Part shown: in pieces, positions 26,002 through 38,222 of the stretch
Position numbering within the stretch: the stretch's first letter is position 1
Layout: each line of letters opens with the position of its first letter
From: Torymus aiolomorphi
Taxonomy: Eukaryota > Arthropoda > Insecta > Hymenoptera > Torymidae
Reading direction: 5' to 3'
DNA length: 64,000 nt
NCBI GenBank assembly: GCA_036365515.1
Contig: CM070873.1
Span: forward strand, 214,691,376 to 214,755,375
Notes under the pieces: generated by a model
Told to the model about the DNA's origin: nothing
What the model saw: the letters and a program-made list of their open reading frames with translations, nothing else
The model's database searches: none
Made by a program: the position numbers and the translations under genes

Positions 26002-26040
26002 TGTGTGCGTGTGTGCGTGTGTGCGTGTGTGCGTGCGCGC

Positions 26041-26071
<31 letters not shown>

Positions 26072-27372
26072 CGCCTGGATCTCAGCTTCTACTCGATCGT
26101 TTTTTACCGGACAGGTGTCATTTTTTTGTTTTTTTTGCGTGATGGCGGGTCAAAAATCCGTTTTTTGATTGGGGCGATCCGTTTTTGTTTTTTTTTTCAA
26201 ATTTTCGATTTTCTTAAAACTTTTTTTGATTTTTTTTAATGATAGGATCGAGTTATTCGAATCTGATGGGTAGCGTTCGAAAGAGAATTAAAATACCTAT
26301 ATTTTCTAAAAAAAAAAAAGTATCACGGTTCTTTTGTTATTAACAAAAATTTTATTTAAAAGCTTATAACTCCTAAACTTAACGGTCAATTTTTTTGAGA
26401 AAAATCGTGATAATACAGAATATAAATAGCTATAATCTGTTAAAATTTGAATACATTCTGTAGGCTAGATTTTGAGTAAAAAATTGAAAAATGAAAGAAA
26501 TCAGTTTTGTATGTCCAACGATTACAAGAGTAAAATTGACTTAATGGCTTAAAAATTCCTTTTAGAGGTAGATTTTTTATAGTTCTCGGTCGAGTTCTTT
26601 GGGCAAAATGATTGGTCCATAAATTTCAGAGATATTTGAGGTTAAAAATTTTTTGACATTTTTTTAAAATCATAATTTCTCGAGAACGGCTCTATGTATC
26701 TGAATGGGGTGAGTGGCATTCGAAAGAGAATTAAAATACCTATATTTTCTAAAAAAAATAATTTTCTACTTATCACGGTTCATTAGTTATCATCAAAAAC
26801 AAAAACGTGTTTTTTTTTTAAAAACTCATAACTCCATTTTATGCTTTTTTGAGCCTAAAAAGCAAGGCTAAATTCATTTTCGCGATTTTACATAATTTTA
26901 GAGCAGAGGGAGAGAATGAATTTCTTTACACGATAGGTAAAAAAAGTCACTTTTTAGAACATATTTTTATGTAGGAAAACGCAGAAAATCATTCATGTGT
27001 TACAAAAAATAATTTAATCTCTAAATTAAAAAAGATTTATATTTTATTAAAAAAAACGCGCAGTGATATCTACCGCTGGGTGGTGTGGAATGAGGAAACG
27101 TCATTGAGTAGGCATTCGATGATTTTTTTTAATTTTTAAAAACCAACCAACAAAATGAATTAAAATGTTTAAAAATGATATCTATTATAATCTGTTATAA
27201 TTATGAATTATGCATTATGAATGCATTATATTCTGCATTATTATAATTTATTTGTGAGTTATGAAATTTTTTAAAAAAACACGTTTTTGTTAATAACAAA
27301 AGAACAATGATAGCTATAAATTTTTTTTTCTTAAAAAATGTTAATTATGAAATATAAAAAAAACACGTTTTT
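25836..27372 (+). repeat. G repeat copy 2, 5' part
   Basis: Starts GCTTCTTCCTAGAGGAAGC, has ATGTCTGTATGG and a (TG/CG)n tract (25957-26069), then the TCCAACGATTACAAGAGTAA and GGTCCATAAATTTCAGAG blocks. It stops at CACGTTTTT, where element L copy 2 is inserted, and resumes at 33043. It is nearly identical to copy 3 over more than 1 kb. Non-coding; the Cys/Val frames are TG-tract artefacts. Confidence 0.82.
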
Positions 27373-30353
27373 AGGCACGACCGCTGCTCGGGAGAGCCTT
27401 ATAATTTCACCAGAGCGAAAATTGGCTGACTTCAAAAACTAATAATTTGATACAAAAAAAGTCTTTTCCAGTCAAAATGAGTGCGTTTTAAGCATTTTCT
27501 CTGATGTATGTATGTCTGTACGCCCGTATGTACGCAAGTTCCTAGATTATCTCAATGAATTTTCAACCGATTCCATCGGGATCGCGGGAAAATACTCCTC
27601 TAATTATACCTAAGTGCTGGTTCTCAATGGAGATAGATCGATCAAAAATTTTAAAAATGCGAGCACAAAGAAATATTTCAAAATATCGATTTTTAAGCTT
27701 AATGGCTAGAAAAATTAATTCTAAGCTTATATCTACAGGTCCATCTGCTAAAACTAATTAAAATACACCTTTTTTCTGTTGAACACTTTTTTCTATGAGC
27801 AATATTTGCCAAGATAACTGCGAAAAACGGCAAAAAAGGTCAAAAATAGACGATTTTCGGCTATAACTTGACAGAATTTGATTTTACACAAAAATGTTAA
27901 ATGTAAAAGTTATAGATAATATTAAAACAAAACTTTTTTCTATTTAACATTTTCATGCAAAAACAACTCCTAACGAGTTAGACTTACAAAAACGATTTTA
28001 AACGCCAAAATATACATAAAATGGACGTTTTTCGGCTATAAATTGACAGGATCTTATTTCATACAAATTAAAACTGTAAAATTTGTAGATTATAATAAAA
28101 GAAAAAGTTTTCCCCTTTAACATTTTCATGTATAATCGATTTCTAATGAGCTAATCCGATAAAATCCATTTTAAACGCCTAATATACATAAAATGGACGA
28201 TTTACGACTATAACTTAACAGGATCTAACTTCACACAAATTATAAATGTTAAAGTTATAGATTATAATAAAACAAAACATTTTCCAAATTAATATTTCCA
28301 TGTACAATCAATTCCTAATGAGCTAATCCGATAAAAACGATTTTAAAAACCTTTATCTTAATATAATCAATTTTCGCTTATTATTTAACAGAATTACATT
28401 TGACACACAAATATTCGATACAATAAATAAAATAAATAAGATCGGAAATAAGATCGGCTATAAATAAGATCGGAAAAGTCGATACAACATTCCAAAGATA
28501 ACATAATTACAAAAACATAATAATAAAATACAAAATTACATTTGATTACAGTATTTAATGGAATAAATACATTGGAACAATAAGTAAAGAAACGAAACAT
28601 TTATTTCCCTGTTTTCTACAAAAAGACAAAGATTATGCAAACTAAAACATTGTTAACATTATATTATGCTGCTTTTAATAGTATTAAAAATTATGGGATA
28701 CTAGCTTGTGATGCTGTATACCTATATGAATAGTACAAAATCATTAAATAATCTACAAAATAAAATCATTAAAATTAAATACAAAAACACTTTTGTGTTT
28801 GAAGAATGCCCTTTAAATATTAAATTATTATTTTGTTTTGAATCGGATTTCTATCATTACAAGAAATAGAAGTGTACAGACACCAATAAAAAAAAAGTAA
28901 AATAATAACTAACATAGAAGCTGTCAGAACTTATAATTTCTTGTCAAATGATCTAGAGAACTTAAAATGTAGTAGAATTAAAATTATAAAAATGTATAAA
29001 AATTGGGTTGGTAAAAATATATAATTGTTATCTTACTGTTTTGATAATAAATTTAAGAAATTTAATATAAGATTACACAACTTAACCCGTTAACTATGTT
29101 CCCAGGACCTAAGCGATTAAACTAAAAGAATCAAAATTGTGTAATATTATATAATCACATGTTAAAGTATTATCATATAAAAAAAAAAAAACTTTTATGT
29201 AATGTATGAGCTATAAATTTTGTAATATGGTAAATTTCAGTGCATAAAGAATACAATGTTCTAGTTGATTTTGTCAGTCTTACAGTGTGTAGAAAACTAT
29301 TAAATAGGCAAGTCTCACTGGATCAAAATCTGCGAAATACATAATCATGTATTTTAATATAACAGATACCCAGAGGTGAGTTCTTATACCCTGACCAAAC
29401 TAATTAATTAACCAGACGAGCCAATATTACCAAAGACCACTACCTACCCGTATCACATTTAACCACACATACACATACACAGCACTTTTATGATATCCCT
29501 CAGTTCCTAATTACGTATCCCCTCACACTCTAAAGCACTAACACTTGAAGATCACTGATAGAGACACAGAATGTCATGGACTGCCTCGGCCTAAGGATCA
29601 ACAAAGCACATTAATAGCAGATCAGTCTTGAGTCTGGGAGACAAGCAAGAAAAGTAGAGCACTTAAAAACTACATATGACATAAATAGATGACACCAATA
29701 AAAACATTACCATACAAAAGAAAAATCTGCAACAATGGTTGTAGTTCACTCGCTGCACCAGATACTTCTGGCTAACAACTAGAAGGCAAGGACTAGTGGA
29801 AGCCTTGACTCGGTTCACTGCTGGAAAAAGCCCCAGCCTGAGAGTCGCTGAGAGTCATAACACTGTATGTACACACAGCCATTAATATAAGAGCCAAACA
29901 AGGAAAGTTGAGCACCTACAAACCACATATAACTAATAAATAAACAACCCAGATAATATTTCTACACCCAAGAAACAGTCTGCAACAGCGTTCGTTGTTT
30001 ACACTCCTGTTGTCACAGATGCCTGCAACAAGAAATAGTACCTTCAGCTCACCCATCATAGAGGTTAGGAACGAGAAAGGGCTTACCGAATCTGCTCTCG
30101 CCGTTGACACACTGCTTTCCTGTCCCCGACGAATTATCAGCAACCGGCGAACGAACTTAAAGGGACGACATTCACCAGGGCGGCGTACTACAGCAGCCGC
30201 TGTCATCGTTGGGGACGCCGGAAGCCAGGCAATGCTATTGTTGACATCACACACCATGGACACACGTGCGCACGACGCGCAGTCCGCAGTCACAGTATAC
30301 CTATACTTTAGGGATTATTATAGCATGAGTAGCAGAAAGCGCGCACGACCATA

Positions 30354-31859
30354 GGGGAGGGCGGGGCACGTGTGACACCCTAACTTTGATTAAAAATAAC
30401 AACTAAACCGTGTATTATTTCAAAATGTACAAAAACGGAATAATTAGATCAGAAAAAAATAAAATAAAATAAACTTTTATTTTTCAAAGATTCTGTAGTT
30501 TTTTCAAAATAAAGTTTGTTACTATATTATTCTTGTAGAAAATATCTTGTTGGCTGCTTTAAAATAGTACATTACGATACGGATGTCGAAGGTGATTATT
30601 TTTTTCGACTTTATAGAACACAAAAATTTAGTATTTATTCGTAGAATTCCTTTCCATAAAATAAAACGTAAATAATTTTTAAGGATTGTATAGGTTTCGG
30701 AAAATAATTTTTATGGTTTCCGAAAAAAATATTTACGGTTTGCAAAAGTTTTTCTAAAAGGATTATAAAGGGTTTGGAAAATAATTTCTCGTTGTTTGCA
30801 AAAGTTTTTAAAGGATTGTCGAGATTTTGTAATTTAATTTATCAAAGGATTTTTTAAAAGATGTAGTGGTGGACCATTTTTGGAGATATTTTGTAGAGAA
30901 AATAATAATGAATTATTTACAGAAATGATACTGTTATTGATCAATAATGGTATGGTCAATACCATTAATTGTAGTAATACATACAAATAATGGTAAGAAT
31001 ATTTTAAAACAGAAACGAAAAAAAGGATAATTAAACAATTTTCCTTATGCAAATGCTGAAAAAAAAAAAAAAAAAAAAAACACCCGGGATTTGAACCCTA
31101 AGCAAAAGATCAACAGGCGCGCGCCTTAACCGCGCCGCCACCGACGACACGCTATACATCTAACGTGAGATCGTTTTTATGATCATCTTTACCCCTTCGG
31201 GGTTTAGGTTTAGATATTTGGTTTGGTTGTTAATATTGGGTTTACATGGTTTCCATTACTTTTATTTAATGATAATATTAAATATTATAATTTAATATAT
31301 CATTTTTAATAATAAATCATTATTTTGAAATCGTCTCGTGTTACGTTCTCAACCGCTCTCTGTTCAAGCGCGCGCGCACTCCGGGCAGCCAATCCACGTA
31401 GGACGCTACTGCGCAGGCGCGGGCTCTCAGCATGACTTCGGCGCACTGCGCCCGAGTGTGCCACGCGTGCCCCGCTAGGGTGTCACGTCATGCCCCATTT
31501 TAATACCATTTTCATTTTTTAATTATATTATTTATAAAGATTTTCTGAAAATAACAAAAACAGGGCTTGAAAGATAAAAGTTGAAACTATCAAATAGGTT
31601 TGGTTTCATTTAGAAAAAAAATCATTTTCTCGTTGCTCCAAGCGACTTAAAAATGAAGTCAACCTTGTTTCTAAGCACCGATTTTCAATCTTATTAAATT
31701 AAATGTTAAACATTATCTATAATCTCAAAAGTATAGAGGAAAATTCTAAAAGCATATCTAATTAGGTTTACGTAAAAATGACATTTTTTGCATTCATTAA
31801 TATTAAAAATATGAGGGTACCAATCTTACCTACCTGACACGTTATGCCCCGCCCTCCCC
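30354..31859. mobile_element. 1.5-kb TIR element with TA target site
   Basis: Ends GGGGAGGGCGGGGCA and its complement TGCCCCGCCCTCCCC, with TA on each side (30352-30353 and 31860-31861). Element L copy 1 keeps one TA at the empty site. The interior is AT-rich, without a transposase, and contains a tRNA-like stretch (31082-31150) and a CpG-rich segment (31340-31490). Superfamily unassigned. Confidence 0.75.
31059..31150 (-). other. tRNA-like Pol III relic
   Basis: On the minus strand, an A-box-like TGGCGGCGCGGTTAAGG (31140-31124) precedes a good B box GGTTCAAATCC (31097-31087), CCGGGTG and a 22-nt T run that would terminate Pol III. The anticodon stem does not pair well, so it is not called a functional tRNA. 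It may be a tRNA-derived module or a pseudogene. Confidence 0.5.
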
Positions 31860-32094
31860 TATGTATAGACATACTGAGGTAGACACAGGGAGCGCTCATG
31901 GTCACGCGGATCGCATCTCACAAGTAGCATGCGTTTTTCCGCTGTGTGTGTGCGCGAACGCATGTAGCACATATAGTCGAGGTAGCCGTTACGGCTGCTG
32001 CAATCCTGCAATAGTACTCATGTGCGCGCAGCGCTATACTATAGATTGCCGTTGCCGTTTTGCCGAATGCATCAGTGCTGAGTTTTTTTCGTAA

Positions 32095-32266
32095 GGCCCG
32101 TTACACGCAAAAAGGAGTAGGGGACATATACAGTAAATAACATGGGTTAGTATATCTATATATACGAGGAACAGCCCTTATTGCTCGCTGTTCGTCGTAT
32201 ACATAGATATAGCAACCCATGTTATTTCTATATCTGTTCTCTATTACTTTTTCCATGTAACGGGCC
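32095..32266. mobile_element. PIF/Harbinger-like MITE with TAA TSD
   Basis: A 172-bp hairpin element with ends GGCCCGTTACACGCAAAAAG and GGCCCGTTACATGGAAAAAG (complement of the right end). It is flanked by TAA on both sides. The GGCCCGTT end and 3-bp TAA site match PIF/Harbinger habits. Absent from element L copy 1. Confidence 0.8.
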
Positions 32267-33042
32267 TAACGGCCCTAATTCTGCAGTTTTCACCTTTTCG
32301 CTTCGCGGCATTAATGTATGTGAGAATGTAGTTAGGAACACTCGTGAGCAGCTATATAGTCCCCACCTTTCGTTAGAACTGAATAAAATTTAACTATATG
32401 TTTTTTTATTAATCGAGAGTAATGAAACAATAATTTTTCTCATGTAATTCAACAGAACTTGACTATTTACAAAAATTTCAAATACACAAGTTGTGAATAA
32501 TATTGAAACAAAACTTTTTTTTCTATTTAACGTTTTCATAAATAAAAATAATAAATCATAAAAACGATTTCTATAAAAATTATGATAACTATGTTTTTAA
32601 TTTCAAATATACCTGCAATCATGATACTTATATTCAATATTTCTATGTACACTTTAATCATTAGTACATATTAAATTAATATACATCATAGACTATATTT
32701 AAAAATGTATCTAAATATACTTATACATGTAGAATTAAAACTCAAACCTTCTACAAAATAGAAGAAATAAATGTGTAAAAATAAATGGACAATTTTTATT
32801 TAAACTTTACTGTAGATGTATTTATGTTTATTTTAATGATGAAAACGATAAATAAAGTATTACAATTTTTGCAATAATGGAAGTATAAGGTTCTTCTGAG
32901 CACTGCGGTCGTGCCTATTATGTAAAAACGAAGTTTTTACATAGGGAGCGGGGGGGGCGACGAGAGAAGCGAGGAGCAGGTGTGTGTGGGGGCGGGGGGG
33001 ATGGCGGGCCGAAGGCACGCTGGGGGGCGCATCCCCCCTAGT

Positions 33043-33337
33043 TGTTAATAATAAAACAACCGTGATAGTTATTTCTTTTATTATAAAATATAGATATTTT
33101 ACTTCTATTTCAAATGATAATTTTATTTATCAGCTCAAAATTTATATAAATTTGATATAAATAAATAATAAATAAATAAATTTAAAACTGAACAATTTTT
33201 AATATTCATAAATGAATTTAATTATAATTATGCAATAAATTTTTTAAAAAATTATAAATTTTGTTATAAAAATTAATTAAAGGTATCAACAAATTACGGT
33301 TGAGGAAGCTACGTGCCAATGAATTGGCAGCGGTTTT
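33043..33337 (+). repeat. G repeat copy 2, 3' part
   Basis: Continues copy 2 after element L (ACAACCGTGATAGTTATTTC) and ends GAGGAAGCTACGTGCCAATG then AATTGGCAGCGGTTTT. Confidence 0.8.
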
Positions 33338-33407
33338 GCTTCCTCCTAGAGGAAGCTTTGTGTTAGGAATCAAAATACATGGTTTTTGAAAAATGTCTCT
33401 ATGGATA

Positions 33408-33465
<58 letters not shown>

Positions 33466-35085
33466 CGTCTGGATCTCAGCTTCTACTCGGTCGATTTTGA
33501 CCGGACAGGTCTCATTTTTTTTGTTTTTTTTTTGCGTGATGGCGAGTCAAAAATCCGTTTTTTGATTGGGGCGATGCGTTTTTGTTTTTTTTCAAATTTT
33601 CGATTTTCTCAAAACTGTTTTTTTTTTTTTTTTTTAATGATAGGATCGAGTTATTCGAATCTGATGGGTAGCGTTCGAAAGAGAATTAAAATAACTATGT
33701 TTTCTAAAAAAAAAAAGTTTCCCGCTATCACGGTTCTTTGTTATTAACAAAAACGTGTTTTTTTTTTTAGAAGCTTATAACTCCTAAACTTAACGATCAA
33801 TTTTTTTGAGAAAAACCATGATAATACAGAATATAAATAGCTATAATCTGTTCAAATTTGAATACATTCTATAGGCTAGATTTTGAGTAAAAAATTGAAA
33901 AATGAAAAAAATCAGTTTTGTATGTCCAACGATTACAAGAGTAAAATTGACTTAATGGCTTCAAAATTCCTTTTAGAGGTAGATTTTTTATAGTTCTCGG
34001 TTGAGTTCTTTGGGCAAAATGATTGGTCCATAAATTTCAGAGATATTTGAGGTTAAAAATTTTTTGACATTTTTTAAAAATCGTAATTTCTCGAGAACGG
34101 CTCTATGTATCTGAATGGGGTGGGTGGCATTCGAAAGACAATTAAAATACCTATATTTTCTAAAAAAAATTAATTTTCTATCTATCACGGTTCTTTAGTT
34201 ATCAACAAAAACAAAAACGTGTTTTTTTTTAAACTCATAACTCCATTTTATGCGTTTTTAAACCTAAAAAGCAAGGCTAAATTCATTTTCGCGATTTTAC
34301 ATAATTTTAGAGCAGAGGGAGAGAATGAATTTCTTTACACGATAGGTAAAAAAAGTCACTTTTTAGAACATATTTTTATGTAGTTAAACGCAGAAAATCA
34401 TTCATGTGTTACAAAAAATAATTTAATCTCTAAATTAAAAAAGATTTATATTTTATTTTAAAAAAACGCGCAGCGATATCTACCGCTAGGTGGTGTGGAA
34501 TGAGGAAACGTCATTGAGTAGGCATTCGATGATTTATTTTAATTTTTAAAAACCAACTAACAAAATGAATTAAAATGTTTAAAAATTATATCTGTTATAA
34601 TCTGTTATAATTATGAATTATGCAATATGAATGCATTATATTCTGCATTATTATAATTTATTTGTGAGTTATGAAATTTTTTTAAAAAACACGTTTTTGT
34701 TAATAACAAAAGAACAATGATAGCTATAAATTTTTTTTTTCTTAAAAAATATGAATTATGAAATATAAAAAAAACACGTTTTTGTTAATAACAAAACAAC
34801 CGTGATAGTTATTTCTTTTATTATAAAATATAGATATTTTACTTCTATTTCAAATGATAATTTTATTTATCAGCTCAAAATTTATATAAATTTGATATAA
34901 ATAAATAATAAATAAATAAATAAATTTAAAAATGAACAATTTTTAATATTAATAAATGACTTTAATTATAATTATGCAATAAATTTTTTAAAAAATTATA
35001 AATTTTGTTATAAAAATTAATTAAAGGAATCAACAAATTACGGTTGAGGAAGCTACGTGCCAATGAATTGGCAGCGGTTTTTTTT
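33338..35085 (+). repeat. G repeat copy 3, head-to-tail with copy 2
   Basis: Starts GCTTCCTCCTAGAGGAAGC immediately after copy 2 ends and finishes with the same GAGGAAGCTACGTGCCAATG terminus at 35044-35085. A pure (TG)n tract is at 33411-33462. It carries the intact CACGTTTTTGTTAATAAC site used to define element L. Non-coding. Confidence 0.85.
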
Positions 35086-35089
35086 TAGA

Positions 35090-35560
35090 AATGAATAAGA
35101 AATACAATAGTATTACTGGAGCAATTGATGATATATTGGTAACATATTGCCCATATTGGAATAACTAACGATAATAGTTTGCAATATATAGCCCATATAA
35201 TCTTCATGCTATGTGCCCAATATTAGCATAATATTGGGATAATGTCTATTTTTATAACAATAATGATAATTTTTATACAATAAATTATGTAAATAAAATA
35301 GGTAAGTACGTTCTATTTTGTATTTATTAATAGTAGTATTACTGGAACAATTGATGATATGTTGTTAATATATTGCCTATATTAAAATTGTTTGTAATTT
35401 GTGCAATTGGCCCTCAAAAGATCCAAATTATTCTTCTAATATTGCGTATAGGTTTTAAGTAATCAAATATACAACGGTTTCTAATATATGGGCAATATGT
35501 TCAACATTGTAATTTATTCTTAAAAAACTATAAAATAATAAAGTATTGATGTAAGAAAAA
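35090..35560. repeat. ~225-bp direct duplication
   Basis: AGTATTACTGGAGCAATTGA near 35108 recurs as AGTATTACTGGAACAATTGA near 35333, each followed by a GATATATTGGTAACATATTG-like stretch. AT-rich, no gene. Confidence 0.6.
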
Positions 35561-35603
35561 TAATACTTTATTCAAACTCTAAACAATTTACAGGTTCACA
35601 TAT

Positions 35604-36405
35604 ATGTGCAAATCCGCGGACTACAGACAACAACTGGGGTACAAAAACGGAAAAAATTTTTTTTGAGGGCACACCTACCACATAAGGGTTTTTCGGTTCT
35701 TTGGGGATCCTCCAACATGAAAATACTCGTGAACACTCATTATCCGTTGCCAAACTTTTTTTCCGACGAAATCAATTTTTCTTATGGAAATTTAACATGG
35801 GAAAAATGGACGAAAAGTAGTCATTGATGATTAACCAATAGCAAACTATTGAAGAGGCCAAACCAAATTCCACAAAAAAGCGATTAAAGTTGAAGAATAG
35901 AGCTTTAATTTGAGATGAGAATCGTTAAAATCGGTCGATTCTGTGCAAAGCTACGTGAAGTTGAGAATGGCGAAAAATGACAAAAATTTGAAGAATTACG
36001 TGGGCTTGAAAAAAATCGCTCATTTTCGTCATTATTCGTCATTTTCAAATTCACGTAGCTTTGCACAGAATCAACCGATTTTAACGATTCTCATCTCAAA
36101 TTAAAGCTCTATTCTTCAACTTTAATCGCCTTTTTGTGAAATTTGGTTTGGCCTCTTCAATAGTTTGCTATTGGTTAATCATCAATGACTACTTTTCGTT
36201 CATTTTTCCCATGTTAAATTTCCATAAGAAAAATTGATTTCGTCGGAAAAAAAGTTTGGCAACGGATAATGAGTGTACACGAGTATTTTCATGTTGGGGG
36301 ACCCCCAAAGAACCGAAAAAACATTACGTGGTAGGTGCGCCCTCAAAAAAAATTTTTTCTATTTTTGTACCCCAGTTGGTGTCTGTAGTCCGCGGATTTG
36401 CACAT
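35604..36405. repeat. 800-bp foldback (two ~380-bp arms)
   Basis: The left arm starts ATGTGCAAATCCGCGGACTA and the right arm ends with the complement TAGTCCGCGGATTTGCACAT. Arms are at about 35604-35985 and 36025-36405. One arm abuts the C-terminal end of the transposase relic. The small frames here occur as mirror images and are not genes. Confidence 0.82.
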
Positions 36406-37534
36406 GTACGAAATCTCATTTTCGAATTTTATGTGGACGCATACATTTTTGAGATTTACAATATTAACCATAACTACTGAATTCAGTATTTTCGTACATT
36501 GATAAATATACTGTAAAGTATCTCTCGACGCATTCAGAAAAAATGGATTTATAGTCTTTAATCTTCTTACAAGAGCATAAGGTTTCCCAGGACATTTACA
36601 AAATTTTTTGCAACTACAATTTATAATAAGAATATAATTCTCAATACGGCCAACTTTGACATTCGACTTATGTATATATGTTACAAAATACGATTCATTT
36701 AATTGATTTTTCTGTGCAGCTTTTGATGTAAATAATAATTTATTTTTAAGAAGTTTCTTAAAAGAAATCAAATGAACTCCTCATAAATCATATTTTGCTC
36801 TAAAACGTTCTGTATCGGAAGCATTTATTTTTGATACAACGCCGACTATATAAATGGAAGGACCAATTTGAGTAAGTTTTAGTCGTCTTTGAGGCGATAA
36901 AAGTCTTTCACAAAATATATAAGCATCGCTGTCCTCTTTTAACCAATCATACTTTAATGTATGTACTTTAATAAACATATTTAAATTAAATACAATTTAC
37001 AGGGTTTTTACTACCGTGCACCAGATTTTTTATCTTTCCATTAAGATCTTCTAAAGGAAAGCAAGAAGTCGTCCATAAAGGACCTAAGCGGCGTACGATC
37101 GTTCCCAAATGTTTCACACTATGTATATTACAACTCATATGCTTGCGCCCGTATAAGTACTCGAATTGTCTAACAAATTCGTAAAGCAATTTTTCTGAAA
37201 AATCGATCATTTCGTGTGTAACTTCTTGTTTGCATAATAAATAAATACCTAGGACAAGATGCTTATGATTGAAATATTCTAAAGGTAATAAATGTCGGAA
37301 CACCGGTATAGAATAATAAAATAACTAATTTTTTTGCTCCAACGCTTTCCAATATTTGAAGTGTGACTGTATAGGTCTTGGACGCCTTGCTATATAAGAA
37401 GGATGTTTTATGGATAAAAGTTTATCATCTACCACATCGATTAAGTGCGCAATATTGAAGTTCTTATCTGAATATTTACTATCGAACCACAGCTCCCCTA
37501 GCTTTTTCGTAACACCTTCAAAAATACAATGCAT
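36390..37534 (-). pseudogene. CACTA/EnSpm-type (tnp2-like) transposase relic
   Basis: Four minus-strand pieces in order: MHCIFEGVTKKLGELWFDSK with KHPSYIARRPRPIQSHFKYW (37534-37325), then the most diagnostic part with FVRQFEYLYGRKHMSC and LGPLWTTSCFPLEDLNGKIK (37303-36986), then YDWLKEDSDAYIFCERLL (36978-36781), and a Cys-rich C-terminal piece (36771-36390). The 'HCVFLGV...RP.SI..WKA...LEYLYG...GPLW..SCFP.ED.NG' pattern is typical of tnp2/DUF4218-like transposases of CMC elements. The catalytic N-terminal half is missing: at 37534 the frame meets copia sequence directly. Stops and frameshifts make it inactive. Confidence 0.72.
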
Positions 37535-37842
37535 AACTTCTGCCAGTGCTCAGAGTCACAGCTGTCGATTGCCTCTCTGAAGTTGTTCGGTTCACAATTT
37601 TCTGCGACATAGACTTCAACAATATGACTTCAACATCATCCATTTTAACATAATCTTCATATCTAATAGGTGCCCTCAATGTCTCTATTCCTGAGGCTTC
37701 TGCCAGGTGTCTAAACCATTGTCCGTTTTCAAAGTCTTTATGCCTTTAGGACAGTGTTTTTCAGTTTTCTTAACAAAATCTTTAATACAATTATATACAT
37801 CTGATTTTTCAGCTAGAAACTAAACATATCTATAATGTGAGT
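37535..37842 (-). pseudogene. Copia integrase C-part and integrase-RT linker
   Basis: Minus strand: EKSDVYNCIKDFVKKTEKHC, then KTDNGQWFRHLAEASG (the TDNG context of the second catalytic Asp of integrase), LRAPIRYEDYVKMDD, and the linker NFREAIDSCDSEHW. This is the usual copia order, but the segment between TDNG and the linker is far shorter than normal, so the catalytic Glu region is deleted. The transposase relic interrupts it at about 37534. Confidence 0.72.
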
Positions 37843-38222
37843 AATCGCACCCGACACGGTGGTGGGGCTTATAATGGCGAGATGAGACTGCGGTGGGATG
37901 CAGTAGCAGCTTACGTCGAAGGAATTCTTCGGGCAAAAATCGGGACGGTTGCTTAGAAGAATAAACAGGTAACTGAAAAAAGAAAGGAAGATTGAGAGAT
38001 GAGGAACAATATGACGCCTCCGGGGCGGTAGGGCTACGGCCCTGGCCTAAAGTAATGTGAAAGGGGTTCCGGGCTAGAGGTGCTGTAGGAAACGTTTTGG
38101 ATGTTTAGGGGATAGAAATCCCTCACACCACGCAGCTCGATGCTCCGTGATGGCTTAGTGGATCGCCCTTCCTACTGAAAGCAAGGACGGACACCCGGAA
38201 GATTCACCTATAGTATCTCGGA
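37843..38222. mobile_element. ~380-bp GC-rich insertion in copia integrase
   Basis: Copia integrase reads up to the residues YYLLFKDDFF at about 38225 and resumes at about 37842. Between them is an unrelated GC-rich block starting GTGAGTAATCGCACCCGACA and holding GGATCGCCCTTCCTACTGAA. It looks like a SINE or LINE fragment, but no A/B box, tail or clear target duplication was found. Confidence 0.5.

Larger units (their letters stand above)
27373..33043 (-). mobile_element. Element L, copy 2 (5.7 kb, reverse)
   Basis: The exact borders come from an empty site. G copy 3 reads CACGTTTTTGTTAATAAC at about 34775-34792, whereas here CACGTTTTT is followed by AGGCACGACCGC, and after ...GCATCCCCCCTAGTT the host resumes with GTTAATAAT. 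No target duplication is evident. Lack of duplication, insertion beside a T run and asymmetric inverted ends are reminiscent of helentron-like rolling-circle elements, but no Rep/helicase is present, so this is only a suggestion. Copy 1 has extra insertions; this copy has its own two. Confidence 0.78.
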
